64,000 nucleotides of DNA from NCBI RefSeq assembly GCF_900100165.1, contig NZ_FNEO01000001.1, positions 744,001 to 808,000 on the forward strand, read 5' to 3'. Positions 25,765-35,701 of the stretch are shown here, piece after piece. The DNA is from Flavobacterium glycines. GTDB lineage: Bacteria; Bacteroidota; Bacteroidia; Flavobacteriales; Flavobacteriaceae. Made by a program: the position numbers and the translations under genes. Below the pieces are notes generated by a model. That model was given only the letters and a program-made list of their open reading frames with translations. It was not told where the DNA came from and ran no database searches. How positions within the stretch are numbered: the first letter of the stretch is position 1; every line of letters begins with the position of its first letter.

Positions 25765-26805
25765 TTGGCAGTACTTTTGTCCAATTCAATACAACATATA
25801 GCCGTCATGAGACTTTCCGCAATGGGAGACGTCGCCATGACGGTTCCTGTTTTACGGGCTTTTGTAAAACAGCATCCTAATATCAAAATAACGGTCATTT
25901 CCCGTCCGTTTTTTAAGCCTTTTTTCGAATCGATACCTAATGTTGCTTTTTTTGTTTTTGATGAAAAAGAACGACATAAAGGATTTTCGGGTCTGATTCG
26001 ATTGTTTAAGGATCTACGAAAGTTAAAAATCGATGCTTTTGCCGATTTGCATAATGTACTTCGTTCTAAAGTCGTGAGAACACTTTTTGCCTTGAGCGGA
26101 AAAAAAGTAGCTGCAGTTGATAAAGGACGTGAAGGGAAAAAAGCCTTAACCCGAGATGAAAATAAGGTTTTCAAGCAATTGCCAACGATGTTTGAAAGAC
26201 ATGTAAAAGTGTTTGAAGAACTTGGTTTTGCGGTTGATTTATCTAATCCACAATTTCCTGAAAATGCCGTTTTGAGTGCTGCTATTTTGGAAATCATTGG
26301 AACTAATCATCAAAAATTAATCGGAATTGCGCCTTTTGCACAGTATGATTCTAAAGTTTATCCTTTGGATTTAATGCAGGAAGTTATTGCCCAATTGGCA
26401 CAAAATTCAAACTACAAGATTTTACTTTTTGGGGGAGGAAAAAAAGAGACTGAAATTTTAGAATCTATATCAAGTCCTTACTCAAATGTCATTAATATGG
26501 CCGGGAAAATTAAATTCCAACAAGAACTGCAATTAATCAGTAATCTTGATGTGATGCTTTCTATGGATTCCGGTAATGCACATATTGCAGCAATGCTGGG
26601 TGTAAAAGTGGTTACGCTTTGGGGTGCCACACATCCATTTGCCGGTTTTTCTCCATTTAATCAGCCATTGGAAAATACCTTGGTTGCTGATAGAAATGTG
26701 TTTCCAAAATTACCTACTTCAGTATATGGAAATAAAAAAGTGGTAGGCTACGAAGATGCCATGCGAACCATTACAGTTGATTCTATAGTAGAATTGCTTA
26801 AATAA
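25765..26805 (+). CDS. Family 9 (heptosyltransferase-type) glycosyltransferase
   Basis: A 346-residue GT-B enzyme of the ADP-heptose:LPS heptosyltransferase family. The N-terminal strand and loop IAVMRLSAMGDVAMTVPVLRA and the C-terminal SMDSGNAHIAAMLGVKVVTLWG (donor-site region) are typical. The first beta strand would be lost if translation began at the ATG 25807, so the TTG at 25765 (3 bases after the DUF4254 stop) is taken as start. Probably LPS core or related glycan assembly at the inner membrane; the sugar donor is unknown. Confidence 0.85.
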   Translation: MAVLLSNSIQHIAVMRLSAMGDVAMTVPVLRAFVKQHPNIKITVISRPFFKPFFESIPNVAFFVFDEKERHKGFSGLIRLFKDLRKLKIDAFADLHNVLRSKVVRTLFALSGKKVAAVDKGREGKKALTRDENKVFKQLPTMFERHVKVFEELGFAVDLSNPQFPENAVLSAAILEIIGTNHQKLIGIAPFAQYDSKVYPLDLMQEVIAQLAQNSNYKILLFGGGKKETEILESISSPYSNVINMAGKIKFQQELQLISNLDVMLSMDSGNAHIAAMLGVKVVTLWGATHPFAGFSPFNQPLENTLVADRNVFPKLPTSVYGNKKVVGYEDAMRTITVDSIVELLK

Positions 26806-27046
26806 TTGCAATTGAATAGCTTAAGTAGTATTCTTAGTAAAGCTTGATATTTCCTCAGTTTTTTTATTGAAAGAATAATTTTACCAATTATTTAACAAAT
26901 GGCTTTTAAATTATAAGTGTAAAAAATACTATTTTGGCTGTCTGTGAGTTAGGTCTTACAATTATGGATTAATTCAGGGAAAATAGGAACTTTTTTTATC
27001 AAGTTGCTTTTTTAAATGTTAATACAATATAAACAGAAACTATTTT

Positions 27047-29830
27047 ATGCCAAAAATTACATTAACAATTGCCATTTTGTTCTTATCCTCTTTTTCAGCT
27101 TTTTCTCAAAAAGTTACTATTTCAGGTTTAATAACGGATAGTAAAGATAAAAGTCCGGTACATAATTCAGTTGTAGCTTTACTTACTCCTGTCGATTCTG
27201 TTTTATATAAGTTTACCCGTTCGGATAAACAGGGTAAATTTAATTTCAAAGAAGTAAAATCAGGGAATTATATATTGATGACTTCGCATAATCAATATGC
27301 TGATTATGTAGATGCCGTAATTGTTAACGGAGCGGATATAAAACTAGGAAATATTGCTTTGAAAAGTAAGATAGAACTTTTAAGAGAAGTTGTTATTAAA
27401 ACAGGTTCAATTCGAATTAAAGGTGATACCACCAGTTACAGAGCCAGTGATTTTAAAGTGGATGCCAATGCTAATGTAGAAGAATTACTTAAAAAACTGC
27501 CAGGTATTCAGGTAGATAGAAATGGAGTGATAAAAGCTATGGGTGAAACCGTACAAAAAGTATTGGTTGATGGTGAAGAATTTTTTGGAGATGATCCGGG
27601 TATGGCAGTAAAAAATTTAAGAGCCGATGCTGTAAAAGAAGTTCAGGTTTTCAATAAAAAAAGTGAACAGGCCGAATTTACAGGGATTGATGACGGAAAA
27701 ACCCAAAAAACAATTAATCTGAAATTAAAAGAAGATAAGAAAAAAGGGTATTTTGGTAAAATAGACGGAGCCAATCAGCCGTTTACAGATGCTGATTCCA
27801 GATACAACAGCAACCTGATGTTTAGCTCTTTTAAAGGCAAAAGAAAATTATCCGCATTTTTATTGAATGGAAATACAGGTCAGGATGGTTTGAGTTGGGA
27901 AGACAGCGAGAAATTTGGAGCTCGTGATGGGAATATAAGCATGAACATGGATGATGATGGAAATGTAAGTTACGAATGGGTGGGAGGCAGTAATGACGGA
28001 GAACCGTATGTGAATACCCAAAACGGTTTTATCAAAAACACCAATGCCGGCATACAGTACACTAACAAGTGGAATGAAAAGCAAAACCTGAATGTATCAC
28101 CTAAATTTAATCAGCAAATTTACACCAATAATAATAGAAGATTTTCCCAAACACAGGTGGGAGATACTTTTTTGAATGACGAAAGTTCAACGGAAACCAA
28201 TGTTAACAGAAGGAACTTTAAACTCAATGCAATTTATGACGTAAAATTAGATTCGGTAAACTCCATAAAATTCTCTGCCAAAACTAATTTTTATCAAACC
28301 CAAAGTGATGAATTTACCAATAGAAAAACCACTGGTGAGGCTGATATTTTGAAAAACAAACAACAGCGAACATTCATTACTGATTCTGATAAGTCTTCTT
28401 TATCAGCGGGTTTATTGTTCAAACATAAATTTGCCAAAGCCCGACGTACATTTACATTTAGTAGTAGTTGGAGTCGTTTAAGTACCAATTCGAACAACAT
28501 TTTAAAGTCGTCTAATGAAAGTTATGTTAATGGTAATTTTGATTCAAAAGTGGATGTAAATCAAAATAAAATTGGCGACAGAGCAAACCAAAATTTGACA
28601 GCAAGTGTAAGTTATTCGGAACCTTTAGCCAAGCAGTTAGCATTACAGTTTAGTTATCAATTAACTTATGATAAAGGTAAAAACAACTATTTTACTTATG
28701 ATTATTCGGAAGATACAGATAAGTATGATGTGTTAGTTGCTTCATTGTCTAACCAGTTTGAGCAAGCAGTTGTTACACAAAGACCTAATGTAAGATTGAG
28801 TTATAACGCTAAGAAAATCACTTACAGCGTTGGAAGTGGTTTTGGTTTTACCACTTTCGATTTACAGGATTTAAGCTTGAATAAAGAATATAAGCGCAAT
28901 TATACTAACTTTTTTCCGTCGGCTAATTTCTCCTATAAGTATAAAAGTAATAGCAATTTGCGTTTTGATTATCAGGGATCAACAAGACAGCCTTCTCTGG
29001 AACAATTACAACCATTAAGAAACAATCAGGATTTCTTTAATCAAACTCTGGGGAATCCTGATTTAAAACAATCTTTTACGAATAGAATAAACATCAATCA
29101 GAATAGTTACGATATGCTGACCGAAAGGCAAATGTATCAGGGACTTTCTTTTAGTACAACAGCTAATCAAATTATTTATAATAGTACTATAGATCCTGAA
29201 ACGGCTAAAACTATTTCTAAACCTATAAATACCAATGGCAATTTTTCGGCAAATTACTATTTCGGTTATGGTTTTAAGATTAAGAAAATTGATATGTATA
29301 CTGATTTCAGGCCAAATATTAACTATAATAAATCGGTAATAAGTATCAATGATAAACTGGGTGATGCTAAGAATTTAAACACAGGACTTTCAGTTTCTAT
29401 GTACAAATACAAGCAAAAGAAATATGATATTAGCTTAAGTAACAGGTTTTCTTATAATCGAAGTAGTACTACTCAAAATAGCGAAGTAAAATCATTTAAC
29501 ACCAATGAGTTGAATTTTAATTTAGGAGTTTATTTTGGTGAAAAATGGAAATTATCAACGGATTACAATTTAAATACCAGGCAAAAAACAGTCGATTTTC
29601 AGGACAATCTTACTAATCAATTGTGGAATGCCCGATTGCAGCGCACATTTAAGAAAGATGAGTTTACGGCTTATATAGTGATTAGAGATATTTTAAATCA
29701 AAATATAGGTATTCAAAGAAATGCATATAATAATACGATCTCTCAGGAACAAAACGATAGACTTAAAAGGTATGCAATGATAGGCTTTACTTGGAATTTT
29801 AAAAACGGTGGTGAAACAGCAAAAAAATAA
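27047..29830 (+). CDS. TonB-receptor-type outer-membrane beta-barrel protein
   Basis: A 927-residue protein: signal peptide 1-20 (cleavage near FSAFSQ), a carboxypeptidase-regulatory-like domain (about 22-105), then a plug-like domain with ELLKKLPGIQVDRNG and VLVDGEEFFGDDP (about 145-185). A long C-terminal barrel of the OMP_b-brl_3 type follows. The last membrane strand is MIGFTWNF, followed by a short polar tail. No SusD gene is adjacent, so it is not a standard SusCD pair. It is followed by a GLPGLI protein gene, a frequent partner. Ligand unknown. Confidence 0.88.
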   Translation: MPKITLTIAILFLSSFSAFSQKVTISGLITDSKDKSPVHNSVVALLTPVDSVLYKFTRSDKQGKFNFKEVKSGNYILMTSHNQYADYVDAVIVNGADIKLGNIALKSKIELLREVVIKTGSIRIKGDTTSYRASDFKVDANANVEELLKKLPGIQVDRNGVIKAMGETVQKVLVDGEEFFGDDPGMAVKNLRADAVKEVQVFNKKSEQAEFTGIDDGKTQKTINLKLKEDKKKGYFGKIDGANQPFTDADSRYNSNLMFSSFKGKRKLSAFLLNGNTGQDGLSWEDSEKFGARDGNISMNMDDDGNVSYEWVGGSNDGEPYVNTQNGFIKNTNAGIQYTNKWNEKQNLNVSPKFNQQIYTNNNRRFSQTQVGDTFLNDESSTETNVNRRNFKLNAIYDVKLDSVNSIKFSAKTNFYQTQSDEFTNRKTTGEADILKNKQQRTFITDSDKSSLSAGLLFKHKFAKARRTFTFSSSWSRLSTNSNNILKSSNESYVNGNFDSKVDVNQNKIGDRANQNLTASVSYSEPLAKQLALQFSYQLTYDKGKNNYFTYDYSEDTDKYDVLVASLSNQFEQAVVTQRPNVRLSYNAKKITYSVGSGFGFTTFDLQDLSLNKEYKRNYTNFFPSANFSYKYKSNSNLRFDYQGSTRQPSLEQLQPLRNNQDFFNQTLGNPDLKQSFTNRININQNSYDMLTERQMYQGLSFSTTANQIIYNSTIDPETAKTISKPINTNGNFSANYYFGYGFKIKKIDMYTDFRPNINYNKSVISINDKLGDAKNLNTGLSVSMYKYKQKKYDISLSNRFSYNRSSTTQNSEVKSFNTNELNFNLGVYFGEKWKLSTDYNLNTRQKTVDFQDNLTNQLWNARLQRTFKKDEFTAYIVIRDILNQNIGIQRNAYNNTISQEQNDRLKRYAMIGFTWNFKNGGETAKK

Positions 29831-29840
29831 CTTTACAACT

Positions 29841-30602
29841 ATGAAATCAATTCTTTCTTTTATTGTAGCATTAATTTTTACAACTTCTGCTTTCGCACAG
29901 CAATTTGTGGATAAGGCGGTTATTGAATTTGAAGTAAGTACTAATCTTAAAAAAACAATGAGTAATGATAGTTGGGGTGAAATGATGAAAGACAACCTTT
30001 CTGATCTTAAAATTTCTTACTTCAATTATACTTTTGCTGATAATAAAAGTATTTTCAAATTTGACAGATGGAGTCCAAAAACCAGAATTCCAAAATATTT
30101 GAAAGATTCAGATGAAGAAAATAGCTGGTATTTTAATTTTAATACTGGAATGATGAACAAGCAAAAACAAATAGGAGGAACTCTTTTTGTTACAAACGAT
30201 AGCATTCCAAAAATTGAATGGAAAATTACCAATGAAAACAGAGAAATAGCGGGTTACAATTGTCGAAAAGCCGTAGGCAAAATCATGGACGACGTATATG
30301 TATTTGCTTTTTATACAGATGATATTACCATTTCAGGTGGTCCAGTTTCTATCAGTGGTTTGCCGGGTATGATTTTAGGACTTACTATACCAAGATTATA
30401 TACTTCTTATATAGCAACCAAAGTTGATGTAACACTGGTTAATGCAGCAGATATAAAACCTGTCGCCGCCAAAAAAACCTATAATGTAAAAGAGTTAAAA
30501 ACTATTTTTGAAGATAAATTAAAGGATTGGTACAGCGATGGTGATGACAAAGAAGAAGTTAAAAGACAAAAGAATATGTTCTTGTGGAATGCTTTTTTGT
30601 GA
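29841..30602 (+). CDS. GLPGLI-family secreted protein
   Basis: A 253-residue protein with a signal peptide (1-18, SAFAQ) and the name-giving motif in SISGLPGMILGLTIPRLY. GLPGLI proteins are found only in Bacteroidota and are commonly encoded next to TonB-dependent receptor-like barrels, as here (start 10 bases after the receptor stop). Start ATG 29841 is chosen because it gives a clean signal peptide; an upstream in-frame start would lie inside the receptor gene. Molecular function unknown. Confidence 0.9.
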   Translation: MKSILSFIVALIFTTSAFAQQFVDKAVIEFEVSTNLKKTMSNDSWGEMMKDNLSDLKISYFNYTFADNKSIFKFDRWSPKTRIPKYLKDSDEENSWYFNFNTGMMNKQKQIGGTLFVTNDSIPKIEWKITNENREIAGYNCRKAVGKIMDDVYVFAFYTDDITISGGPVSISGLPGMILGLTIPRLYTSYIATKVDVTLVNAADIKPVAAKKTYNVKELKTIFEDKLKDWYSDGDDKEEVKRQKNMFLWNAFL

Positions 30603-30633
30603 TTCACAATCTTATGTTATTTTGGATAAAAAT

Positions 30634-30701
30634 AAACCATTAAGAAGTTAAGTTTTAAAGGGAAAAACCCTTAATTTCCTTAAATCCTTAATGGTTTAAA
30701 A
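30634..30701. repeat. AAACCATTAAG-type palindromic repeat, copy 1 of 3
   Basis: Starts AAACCATTAAG (30634-30644) and ends CTTAATGGTTTAAAA (30687-30701); the ends are inverted complements, with further pairing inside. Two more copies lie at 56810-56878 and 56916-56989. It separates the GLPGLI gene and the convergent reductase gene. Confidence 0.75.
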
Positions 30702-30723
30702 ATATTTTGAAGATGTTGTTTAT

Positions 30724-31773
30724 TTACACATCATCATAATCCACATAAATAGTGTCTGATGTTGGGTGCGCCTGACAGCTCAAGATTAAACCTTCGGCAA
30801 TTTCTTTATCGGTTAGGATAGAGTTTTTCTTCATTTTAGCACTTCCTTCGGTTACACGGCAAAGACAGCTGCTGCAAATTCCGCCCTGGCAGGAATAAGG
30901 TGCATCGATTCCCTGTTTTAAAGCTGCTTCAAGGATAGTTTCTTTTTGAGACATTTCGAATGAAGTTTCTTCATCATCCACCATAATAGTGATTTTAGAA
31001 TGACCGGTTAAATCGGTAATAACTTCCTCATGAGCTGATGCTGTAAAAAGTTCAAACTTAATAGCCGAATCTTTTACGTTTTTCTCTTTTAAAACACCCG
31101 ATACGGTATCAATCATAGCTTCAGGACCACACAAAAAGAATTTTTCAAATTCTAAGGCTGCGTGTTTGTTGTTCAATGCATAATTCACCACCGATTTGTC
31201 TATGCGACCAAACAAAGCATCATCAGCTTTGGCCTGGCTATATACATAATGCACAAAAAAGCGGCTAACATATTGCAAATGCAAGTCGTGTAATTCCTGG
31301 TGGAAAATGGTTTCTTCCGGTGATTTATTTCCGTAAACTAAAACAAAGGAACTTTTAGGCTCACTTTTTAAAACCGATTTGATGATAGACATAACCGGAG
31401 TGATTCCGCTTCCTGAAACAAAAGCGATATAGTTTTTTTGTTTGTTAGCTTCAGGTTCCAGAGTGAATTTTCCTTCAGGCTTTCCAACTTCGATTACGTC
31501 TCCGGCTTTTAATGTTTTATTTGCAAATTGAGAAAATAAACCATTTTTAACCGCTTTAACCGCAATGCGTAACTCTCCGCTTTCAGGCGAAGAACAAATA
31601 GAATAAGCGCGACGAATTTCTTTTCCGTCAAGGGTTAATCGAAGATTTACATATTGTCCTGCAATGAATTTATAATTTTCTTTTAATTCTTCAGGCACAT
31701 TAAAAAGTATAGAAACGGCATTGGCAGTTTCTCTTTTTACCTCTTTTATAAGGAGTTTCAAAAAATTTGGCAT
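30724..31773 (-). CDS. PaaE-like NAD(P)H-dependent ferredoxin reductase
   Basis: A 349-residue three-domain electron-transfer protein. The FAD domain (about 5-105) has the RRAYSICSS flavin motif. The NAD(P)-binding domain (about 112-235) has FVSGSGITPVMSI and a CGPEAM end. The C-terminal plant-type 2Fe-2S domain (about 258-349) has Cys295, Cys300, Cys303 and Cys333. It resembles PaaE of phenylacetyl-CoA epoxidase and Hcr-type reductases. No paaABCD genes are nearby, so the partner oxygenase or acceptor is unknown. Confidence 0.88.
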   Translation of the reverse strand: MPNFLKLLIKEVKRETANAVSILFNVPEELKENYKFIAGQYVNLRLTLDGKEIRRAYSICSSPESGELRIAVKAVKNGLFSQFANKTLKAGDVIEVGKPEGKFTLEPEANKQKNYIAFVSGSGITPVMSIIKSVLKSEPKSSFVLVYGNKSPEETIFHQELHDLHLQYVSRFFVHYVYSQAKADDALFGRIDKSVVNYALNNKHAALEFEKFFLCGPEAMIDTVSGVLKEKNVKDSAIKFELFTASAHEEVITDLTGHSKITIMVDDEETSFEMSQKETILEAALKQGIDAPYSCQGGICSSCLCRVTEGSAKMKKNSILTDKEIAEGLILSCQAHPTSDTIYVDYDDV

Positions 31774-31850
31774 GTGTTTTTAATTTTTAGCAAAGATAAC
31801 AAACGGAATAAGTTCTAAAAATCAAAAAGATTGAAATTTATATACCTAAA

Positions 31851-31882
31851 TTTGTTATGTATAAGAAACTTATGTATGTTTG
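31851..31882 (+). promoter_or_regulatory. Promoter of the PadR operon
   Basis: TTTG (31851-31854), a 20-base spacer and TATGTTTG (31875-31882), close to the Bacteroidota TTTG-N19-TAnnTTTG consensus, 22 bases before ATG 31904. Confidence 0.7.
31861..31873. promoter_or_regulatory. Possible PadR operator
   Basis: ATAAG-AAA-CTTAT is a perfect 13-base dyad lying in the spacer between the -33 and -7 boxes of the PadR gene, within a longer imperfect dyad (ATGTATAAG...CTTATGTAT, 31857-31877). The position suits autorepression; assignment to PadR is inferred. Confidence 0.4.
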
Positions 31883-31903
31883 TTATTCAAAATGAAAGCG
31901 ATT

Positions 31904-32239
31904 ATGAAAAATTCACAATTATACAAGGGCAGTTTGAACACTATTATCATGAAATTATTAGAAGAAAATGGTAAGATGTATGGTTATGAAATTACTCAAA
32001 AAGTAAAAGCTATTACACAAGGAGAATTGAATATTACCGAAGGGGCGCTGTATCCTGCATTACATAAACTGGAAGCCGATGGTTTTCTTGATGTAGAAAT
32101 TGAAAAAGTAGATAATCGTATGCGAAAGTATTATAAACTAACAGAATCAGGAGAAAAAGAAACCGTAAATCGACTTTCGGAATTGGAAGATTTTATCAGA
32201 AACATGCAGAGTTTAGTGAATCCAAAATTAGAATTTTAA
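31904..32239 (+). CDS. PadR-family transcriptional regulator
   Basis: A 111-residue winged-helix repressor: MKNSQLYKGSLNTIIMKLL, then GKMYGYEITQKVKAITQGELNITEGALYPALHKLEADGFL, the PadR HTH and wing. PadR proteins respond to phenolics, drugs or envelope stress and usually repress a neighbouring gene. ATG 31904 is preferred because the promoter -7 box ends at 31882; ATG 31892 would leave almost no leader. The membrane gene follows 10 bases later in the same operon. Confidence 0.9.
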   Translation: MKNSQLYKGSLNTIIMKLLEENGKMYGYEITQKVKAITQGELNITEGALYPALHKLEADGFLDVEIEKVDNRMRKYYKLTESGEKETVNRLSELEDFIRNMQSLVNPKLEF

Positions 32240-32249
32240 TTTTCGAGCT

Positions 32250-32921
32250 ATGAAATTAACTAACGAACAAATCGCAATAATTGACCAAACTTTAATGGAT
32301 AAAGGTGTGGTTTATGAAGAAATTAAACTGGAATTACTGGATCACATTGTAACGGATATTGAATTAGAAACTGAAGAGTCTAATTTTGATGTTGCTTTTT
32401 CTAAAGCTATCCTTAAATGGGAAAGAGAATTGGAAGAAATTAATCCTTTGGAAAAAATTGTGACTCCAAGAATAGTAAAAGAAAAATTTTCTAAGATTAC
32501 TAAAAATCAATTCAAATTTTCTTTACTAGCGGTTGTTATTTTTAGTGTTTTAATGACAGCCATTACAATGTTAGAACCTGAAGAATATGTTTATTATAAT
32601 TTACATTTGTTTTTTTATTGGGTATTTTCTTTAATATGTTTAATCAACATAATAAATATGTTTTTTATCTGGAAATTAAAAACAATTACAATTTATGGAC
32701 GTTTTTTTCAAGTATATGTAGGTCATACGGCCTTTAATCTTTATCTGATTTATTCAGGTTTAAACAGACTAAGTGATTTGTCTCGTCATTATAGTTATAA
32801 AAGTATTTTTATGAACTTCTTTGAATGGTTTTTTAAGGGTTTCTTCTTTTTTATGGCTGTTTATTTAGTTATGATTGCAATAGAACATTTTAAAACAGTC
32901 AAAAAATATAAATTGGTTTGA
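32250..32921 (+). CDS. Membrane protein co-transcribed with PadR
   Basis: A 223-residue protein with a soluble acidic N-terminal part (1-90, including MKLTNEQIAIIDQTLMDKGV and EIKLELLDHIVTDIE) and about four membrane helices (around 92-110, 120-140, 150-170, 190-212). The N-terminal segment followed by helices recalls HAAS/DUF1700-type proteins that accompany PadR regulators, although I cannot confirm the family. Probably the target and partner of the PadR repressor. Confidence 0.75.
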   Translation: MKLTNEQIAIIDQTLMDKGVVYEEIKLELLDHIVTDIELETEESNFDVAFSKAILKWERELEEINPLEKIVTPRIVKEKFSKITKNQFKFSLLAVVIFSVLMTAITMLEPEEYVYYNLHLFFYWVFSLICLINIINMFFIWKLKTITIYGRFFQVYVGHTAFNLYLIYSGLNRLSDLSRHYSYKSIFMNFFEWFFKGFFFFMAVYLVMIAIEHFKTVKKYKLV

Positions 32922-33079
32922 TTTTTTGCAAAAGCTATAAAATCAAGAAGTTAATAGCGTAAAATGAATCCATAGAAAAGAATAGATGTTTAAATTTCTA
33001 TATTTCAAAAAGAAACGTATTTTTACCAGTCATATACTAAAAAACTTTTTTAAAAGTTTAATGATAAAAACGCCAATCA

Positions 33080-35701
33080 TTGAAAACCAATAAATTTAAA
33101 TATTCAATTCCCCTGGGGTGTTTGTGTGTTTTGGTAGCCTGTTCTACTAGAAATGATACTTTTTTAGCTCGAAATTCACATGCTTTAAGTACAAAATACA
33201 ATATTTTATATAACGGACAAATAGGTTTAGACAAAGGTATTAAAGCCATTGCAGCCAGTAATCAGGATGATTTTTGGGAAATCTTAGCTATTGAACCCAT
33301 GAATGTTGATGGTGATTTAGTGGTTGCGGATACAACAAAAAATGCTGATTTTGCTAAGGCGGAGGAAAAAGCCACCAAAGCCATTCAGAAACACTCCATG
33401 AATATTCAGGGAAGAGAGCGTAATTCTCAAATTGATGAAGCTTATTTGTTATTAGGAAAATCCCGTTATTACGACAAACGATTCATTCCGGCATTGGACG
33501 CTTTTAACTACATTTTGTATAAATATCCTAACAGCAGCCGAATTGATGAAGCTAAAATTTGGCGTGAAAAAACCAATATGCGTTTAGGTAATGATGCTTT
33601 AGTAATTAAAAATATTACTAAAATGCTCAAAGAAACCCATCCTAAAAAACAGGTTATGGCTGATGCCAATGCACTTCTTGCGGCTTCTTTTTTGAATTTG
33701 GAAGAAAAAGACAGTGCTATTGTCAAATTAAAGAAAGCGGTCAATTTTAGTACACATAATAATGAAAAAGCCAGATACCGTTTTATTTTGGGACAATTGT
33801 ACCAGGAAAAAGAAGAAAATGATCAGGCGAGAGCTTATTATGAGGCGGTAATTAAAATGAACCGTAAATCCGACAGGAAATACATGATGCAATCTCAGGC
33901 AAGATTAGCGCAGTTGTTTGATTATCAAAACGGAGATAAAGTAGCCTTTGTTGAAAAATATAATAAACTTTTAGAAAACAGGGAAAATCGTCCGTATTTG
34001 GATATTTTGAATTACCAAATGGCGGTTTTTTATGATAAAACAGCCAGAGAAGAAAAGGCTATTGAATATTACAATGCCTCTTTAAAGAAAACGCAGTCTA
34101 ATAATTATTTAATGGCTTCCAATTATAGAAATATTGGAAATATACATTTTAGAAATGCACATTATTTGCAGGCTTCTAAATATTATGACAGTACTTTAGT
34201 GAAACTGAATCCTAAAACCAGAGAATTTATTCATATTGAAAAAGTGCGAAAAAATCTGGATGAAGTTATTTTCTATGAAGCCATTGCAGTTAGAAATGAT
34301 AGTATTTTGAAAGTAGTGGCAATGCCTGAATCAGAAAGGCTTGCTTATTTTCAAGGTCAAATTGAAAAATTTAAAAAGGCAGACGATGCTAAAAAAATCT
34401 TAGAAGAAAAAGAAGCTCAAAAACAAAAAAATATTGAGAGAAATAATAAATCAACAACTGACAATGCTCCTTTAGGTGCCAATGGAAAACCGATAGCCGC
34501 AGTTCCATTTGCTCCGCCATCGATGGCTAGTCTTCCTGCTGAAGCTGATTTTTATTTTTATAATCCGAATACGGTGTCATTTGGGAAAGTGGCTTTTAAG
34601 AAAAATTGGGGTAAACGTACTTTAGGAGGATATTGGAGACTTTCATCTACTGCGGCTTCTAATGCAATTCAGCCTAAAGATACAACACCACTTGCACAAC
34701 AAGATGTAGTAACCGATTCTATTGTAAAAGAGAAAGAGCTTAATCCAAGATATAATCCTAATTTTTATCTCGATCAATTACCTACTGCAACTACCGCAAT
34801 TGATAGCATTGCAAAAGAGCGCAATGATGCCTATTATCAGTTGGGCGTTATTTATAAGGAAAAGTTCAAAGAATATGATTTGGCTGCTAAAAAATTAGAG
34901 CAGTTATTAGCCAATAAGCCGGAAGAAAAATTAGTGCTTCCTAGTTTGTATCATTTGTATAAAATTTACCAAATTACCAATAATGACAAAGCACAGGAAA
35001 TTAGAAATAAAATTGTAAGCCTATATCCTGATTCGCGTTATGCACAAATTTTAAATAATGCTAATGTGTTGGTGGAAGAAGGAAGTCCTGACGAAGTTTA
35101 CAAGAAATTATATCAGCAATATACTAATGAAGAGTTTGAAGCAGTTTTAGGAAAAATAGACGGATTAATCAATCAGTTTTCCGGCGAAGAAGTAGTTTCT
35201 AAATTGGAATTGTTAAAAGCAAATACTATTGCAAAACTTAATGGACTATCGGCTTACAAAGTGGCTTTGGAAAATGTAGCCGCTACCTATCCGAATACTG
35301 AAGAAGGGAAGAAAGCCAATAGTATTTTGGCAGAACAAATTCCGTTATTGGAAAACATGAATTTTGATTTTAAGGATTCTAAAAATTGGAAAATTCTTTA
35401 TCCATTAGCGTTGAATGCTGCAAAAGATAAAAAAGCAATTGAGGATAAAATAGTTAAATTCATTCAGGCAGAAAATGCGCAAAAATTAAATTTAGCTTAT
35501 AATTCTTATGATGCAACCAATGGTTTCGTAATCATTCAAGGCATTACAACACAGGAATATGCTAATAGCGTTGTGAATGTTTTAAAAGAAGATCCAACGT
35601 ATAAAATTGAAACGCCGGCAATTATTATTTCTAACGAAAATTATAAAATCATTCAGATTAAGAAAAATCTAAATTCGTATTTAGAATCCAAAAAACCATA
35701 A
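33080..35701 (+). CDS. sprE: Gliding/type IX secretion lipoprotein SprE (PorW)
   Basis: An 873-residue lipoprotein with signal peptide and lipobox LVAC (Cys21). TPR-like helical repeats cover about 95-390, a Pro/Ala-rich linker lies around 455-490, and further TPRs run to about 780. SprE/PorW is required for gliding motility and type IX secretion, where it helps link the outer- and inner-membrane parts of the machine. No upstream in-frame ATG yields the signal peptide, so the TTG at 33080 (TTG AAA ACC AAT) is taken as the start. The stop overlaps the ATG of the bactofilin gene by one base. Confidence 0.88.
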   Translation: MKTNKFKYSIPLGCLCVLVACSTRNDTFLARNSHALSTKYNILYNGQIGLDKGIKAIAASNQDDFWEILAIEPMNVDGDLVVADTTKNADFAKAEEKATKAIQKHSMNIQGRERNSQIDEAYLLLGKSRYYDKRFIPALDAFNYILYKYPNSSRIDEAKIWREKTNMRLGNDALVIKNITKMLKETHPKKQVMADANALLAASFLNLEEKDSAIVKLKKAVNFSTHNNEKARYRFILGQLYQEKEENDQARAYYEAVIKMNRKSDRKYMMQSQARLAQLFDYQNGDKVAFVEKYNKLLENRENRPYLDILNYQMAVFYDKTAREEKAIEYYNASLKKTQSNNYLMASNYRNIGNIHFRNAHYLQASKYYDSTLVKLNPKTREFIHIEKVRKNLDEVIFYEAIAVRNDSILKVVAMPESERLAYFQGQIEKFKKADDAKKILEEKEAQKQKNIERNNKSTTDNAPLGANGKPIAAVPFAPPSMASLPAEADFYFYNPNTVSFGKVAFKKNWGKRTLGGYWRLSSTAASNAIQPKDTTPLAQQDVVTDSIVKEKELNPRYNPNFYLDQLPTATTAIDSIAKERNDAYYQLGVIYKEKFKEYDLAAKKLEQLLANKPEEKLVLPSLYHLYKIYQITNNDKAQEIRNKIVSLYPDSRYAQILNNANVLVEEGSPDEVYKKLYQQYTNEEFEAVLGKIDGLINQFSGEEVVSKLELLKANTIAKLNGLSAYKVALENVAATYPNTEEGKKANSILAEQIPLLENMNFDFKDSKNWKILYPLALNAAKDKKAIEDKIVKFIQAENAQKLNLAYNSYDATNGFVIIQGITTQEYANSVVNVLKEDPTYKIETPAIIISNENYKIIQIKKNLNSYLESKKP

